Below are positions 63,112 to 64,000 of a DNA stretch of 64,000 bases, one piece after another; position 1 is the stretch's first letter; every line of letters begins with the position of its first letter. The stretch comes from Sphingobacterium chungjuense (GTDB taxonomy: Bacteria > Bacteroidota > Bacteroidia > Sphingobacteriales > Sphingobacteriaceae). The stretch lies in the NCBI RefSeq assembly GCF_011316935.1, contig NZ_WLYS01000001.1, positions 930,001 through 994,000 on the forward strand. The letters are read 5' to 3'. The position numbers and the translations under genes were made by a program. The notes below the pieces were generated by a model, which saw only the letters and a program-made list of their open reading frames with translations, did not search any database and was not told the DNA's origin.

Positions 63112-64000
63112 TTATAATTTTGGTAAATTTTCCTCAATATCGCTTCTGATTCCTTCGTACTGTTTCGGTAATTTGAGATCAAGACCTAATTCAGCTAATG
63201 CTTCATCTTTGGTGAATCCAGGATTGTCGGTCGCCAATTCAAAAAGCACACCTCCTGGTTCACGGAAATATAGGGAATAAAAATAATCGCGGTCGATTTT
63301 CGGTGTTATTTGTAAACCTGCAAATAGTACTTTTTCACGAAAGTCCATCAAAATATTATCGTCTTTTACACGAAACGCAATATGATGATTCGTTCCAGCT
63401 GCACCTCGTCCGTAAGGAATCGTTTCGTCGGCAATGATATCCACGATATTAGCTGTTTCTATGGCATCGGTAGATAATCGAAAGCGATTTCCGTCTTGCG
63501 TTTCGGTGCGATATCCTAAAATGTCTGTGAGGACTTTGATCGTTGGATCGGCATTTTTTAGCGTCAAGGTAACGTTGTGAAAACCTTTCAAACCGTTTTC
63601 AGAGGAAATTTCATCCGTTATCCATGTGGTACGATTGTCTATAGTTTTTGGTGCAATGAATTGCAATTGCAAACCGTCTGGGTCTTGGAAGGCCAGTGTT
63701 TTTTCACCGAATATTTCTGTTTCCTCGAATGATACATCGTTCGCTGTTAATCTATTTTTCCAAAAATTATAAGCTTCGGGATTAATCGCATAGCCAATAT
63801 GTGTGGCTTGTCCTGCTCCGTTTATACCTTTTCCAATGCCTTCCCAAGGGAAGAATGTGAGTATGGTGCCCGGCGCTCCTGTTTCATTCCCAAAATAGAA
63901 GTGATAGGTACCTGGATCATCAAAATTTACTGTTTTTTTGACCAAACGAACGCCCAGTACACGGGTGTAAAAGTCCAAGTTTCTTTTCGCTTGATTAGCT
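63112..64000 (-). CDS. VOC-family ring-cleaving dioxygenase (MhqO/MhqE-like), 5' end outside window
   Basis: A glyoxalase/bleomycin-resistance-fold dioxygenase with two tandem VOC modules. The frame is open to the window edge (residues NQAKRNLDFYTRVLGVRLVKKTV), so the TTG at 63978 is internal and about 20 residues, including the expected HHITA metal ligand, are missing. Metal-site segments seen are THIGYAIN, KGFHNVTLT, NHHIAFRV and the Glu in LFELATDNPGF. Similar enzymes in Bacillus are induced by quinones. Forms an operon with the GNAT-like and carboxylesterase genes. Confidence 0.88.
   Translation of the reverse strand, partial: ANQAKRNLDFYTRVLGVRLVKKTVNFDDPGTYHFYFGNETGAPGTILTFFPWEGIGKGINGAGQATHIGYAINPEAYNFWKNRLTANDVSFEETEIFGEKTLAFQDPDGLQLQFIAPKTIDNRTTWITDEISSENGLKGFHNVTLTLKNADPTIKVLTDILGYRTETQDGNRFRLSTDAIETANIVDIIADETIPYGRGAAGTNHHIAFRVKDDNILMDFREKVLFAGLQITPKIDRDYFYSLYFREPGGVLFELATDNPGFTKDEALAELGLDLKLPKQYEGIRSDIEENLPKL

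Noticed and set aside
1..64000. CRISPR arrays, prophage, insertion sequences, rRNA operons
   Set aside because: No regularly spaced repeats, transposase or integrase motifs, or rRNA-like sequence were seen.

Overview
The window looks like chromosomal DNA of a Bacteroidota bacterium, most likely family Sphingobacteriaceae (Sphingobacterium/Pedobacter-like). This rests on gene content rather than a database search: SusC/SusD pairs driven by ECF sigma/FecR modules, an LpxC-FabZ fusion, a short NuoG, a PorX-type regulator (REC + PglZ), DUF5686 and DUF4843 proteins, Bacteroidota-type promoters (TTTG-N19-TAnnTTTG) and few Shine-Dalgarno sequences.

Layout. 1-9.6 kb: the distal part of the complex I operon, nuoF (5' end cut by the window) through nuoN. 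9.7-14.1 kb: a DUF5686 outer-membrane protein, a crotonase and an AI-2E family permease. 14.1-20.7 kb (minus strand): hemW, an orphan ABC ATPase, an outer-membrane beta-barrel protein, an anti-sigma/ECF sigma pair, tsaE and porX, the type IX secretion regulator. 20.9-26.7 kb: HD phosphohydrolase, lpxD, lpxC-fabZ, lpxA, ABC ATPase and efp, i.e. lipid A/fatty acid synthesis plus a translation factor. 26.8-34.9 kb: housekeeping genes (5-formyl-THF cyclo-ligase, sugar-phosphate isomerase-like lipoprotein, gltX, a sensor kinase overlapped by DinB and thioesterase genes, a GH20 hexosaminidase) and a tRNA-Glu.

35.1-56.6 kb is the most accessory-looking part. Two ECF sigma-FecR-SusC-SusD-TlpA loci face each other tail to tail around one terminator at 48.5 kb. 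The plus-strand locus carries extra genes: a DUF4843 lipoprotein, a PKD-like lipoprotein, a large TlpA thioredoxin, an alpha/beta hydrolase and a tandem aspartyl-protease-like protein. In each, a surface signal passing through SusC would release the sigma factor via FecR and induce the import and processing genes; the substrate cannot be read from the sequence.

56.6-58.6 kb is AT-rich and scrambled: an M48 metallopeptidase gene lacking its N-terminal half, an SDR dehydrogenase, then a second near-identical copy of only the peptidase gene's 3' end. 58.6-59.8 kb holds an ArsR-AHSA1-DUF4287 cassette. 59.9-61.4 kb holds a likely metal-regulated operon: a clear palindrome over the promoter, an unrecognised 72-residue protein and a COG0523 GTPase. 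The window ends with a Crp/Fnr regulator and a minus-strand operon resembling quinone-detoxification genes (carboxylesterase, small GNAT-like protein, ring-cleaving dioxygenase; the last is cut by the window edge).

I did not find a demonstrably new system. The best candidates for new biology are the palindrome-controlled 72-aa/COG0523 operon, the paired SusCD-TlpA loci, and an EF-P whose loop tip lacks the usual modified residue. No CRISPR array, rRNA, insertion sequence or prophage was seen.
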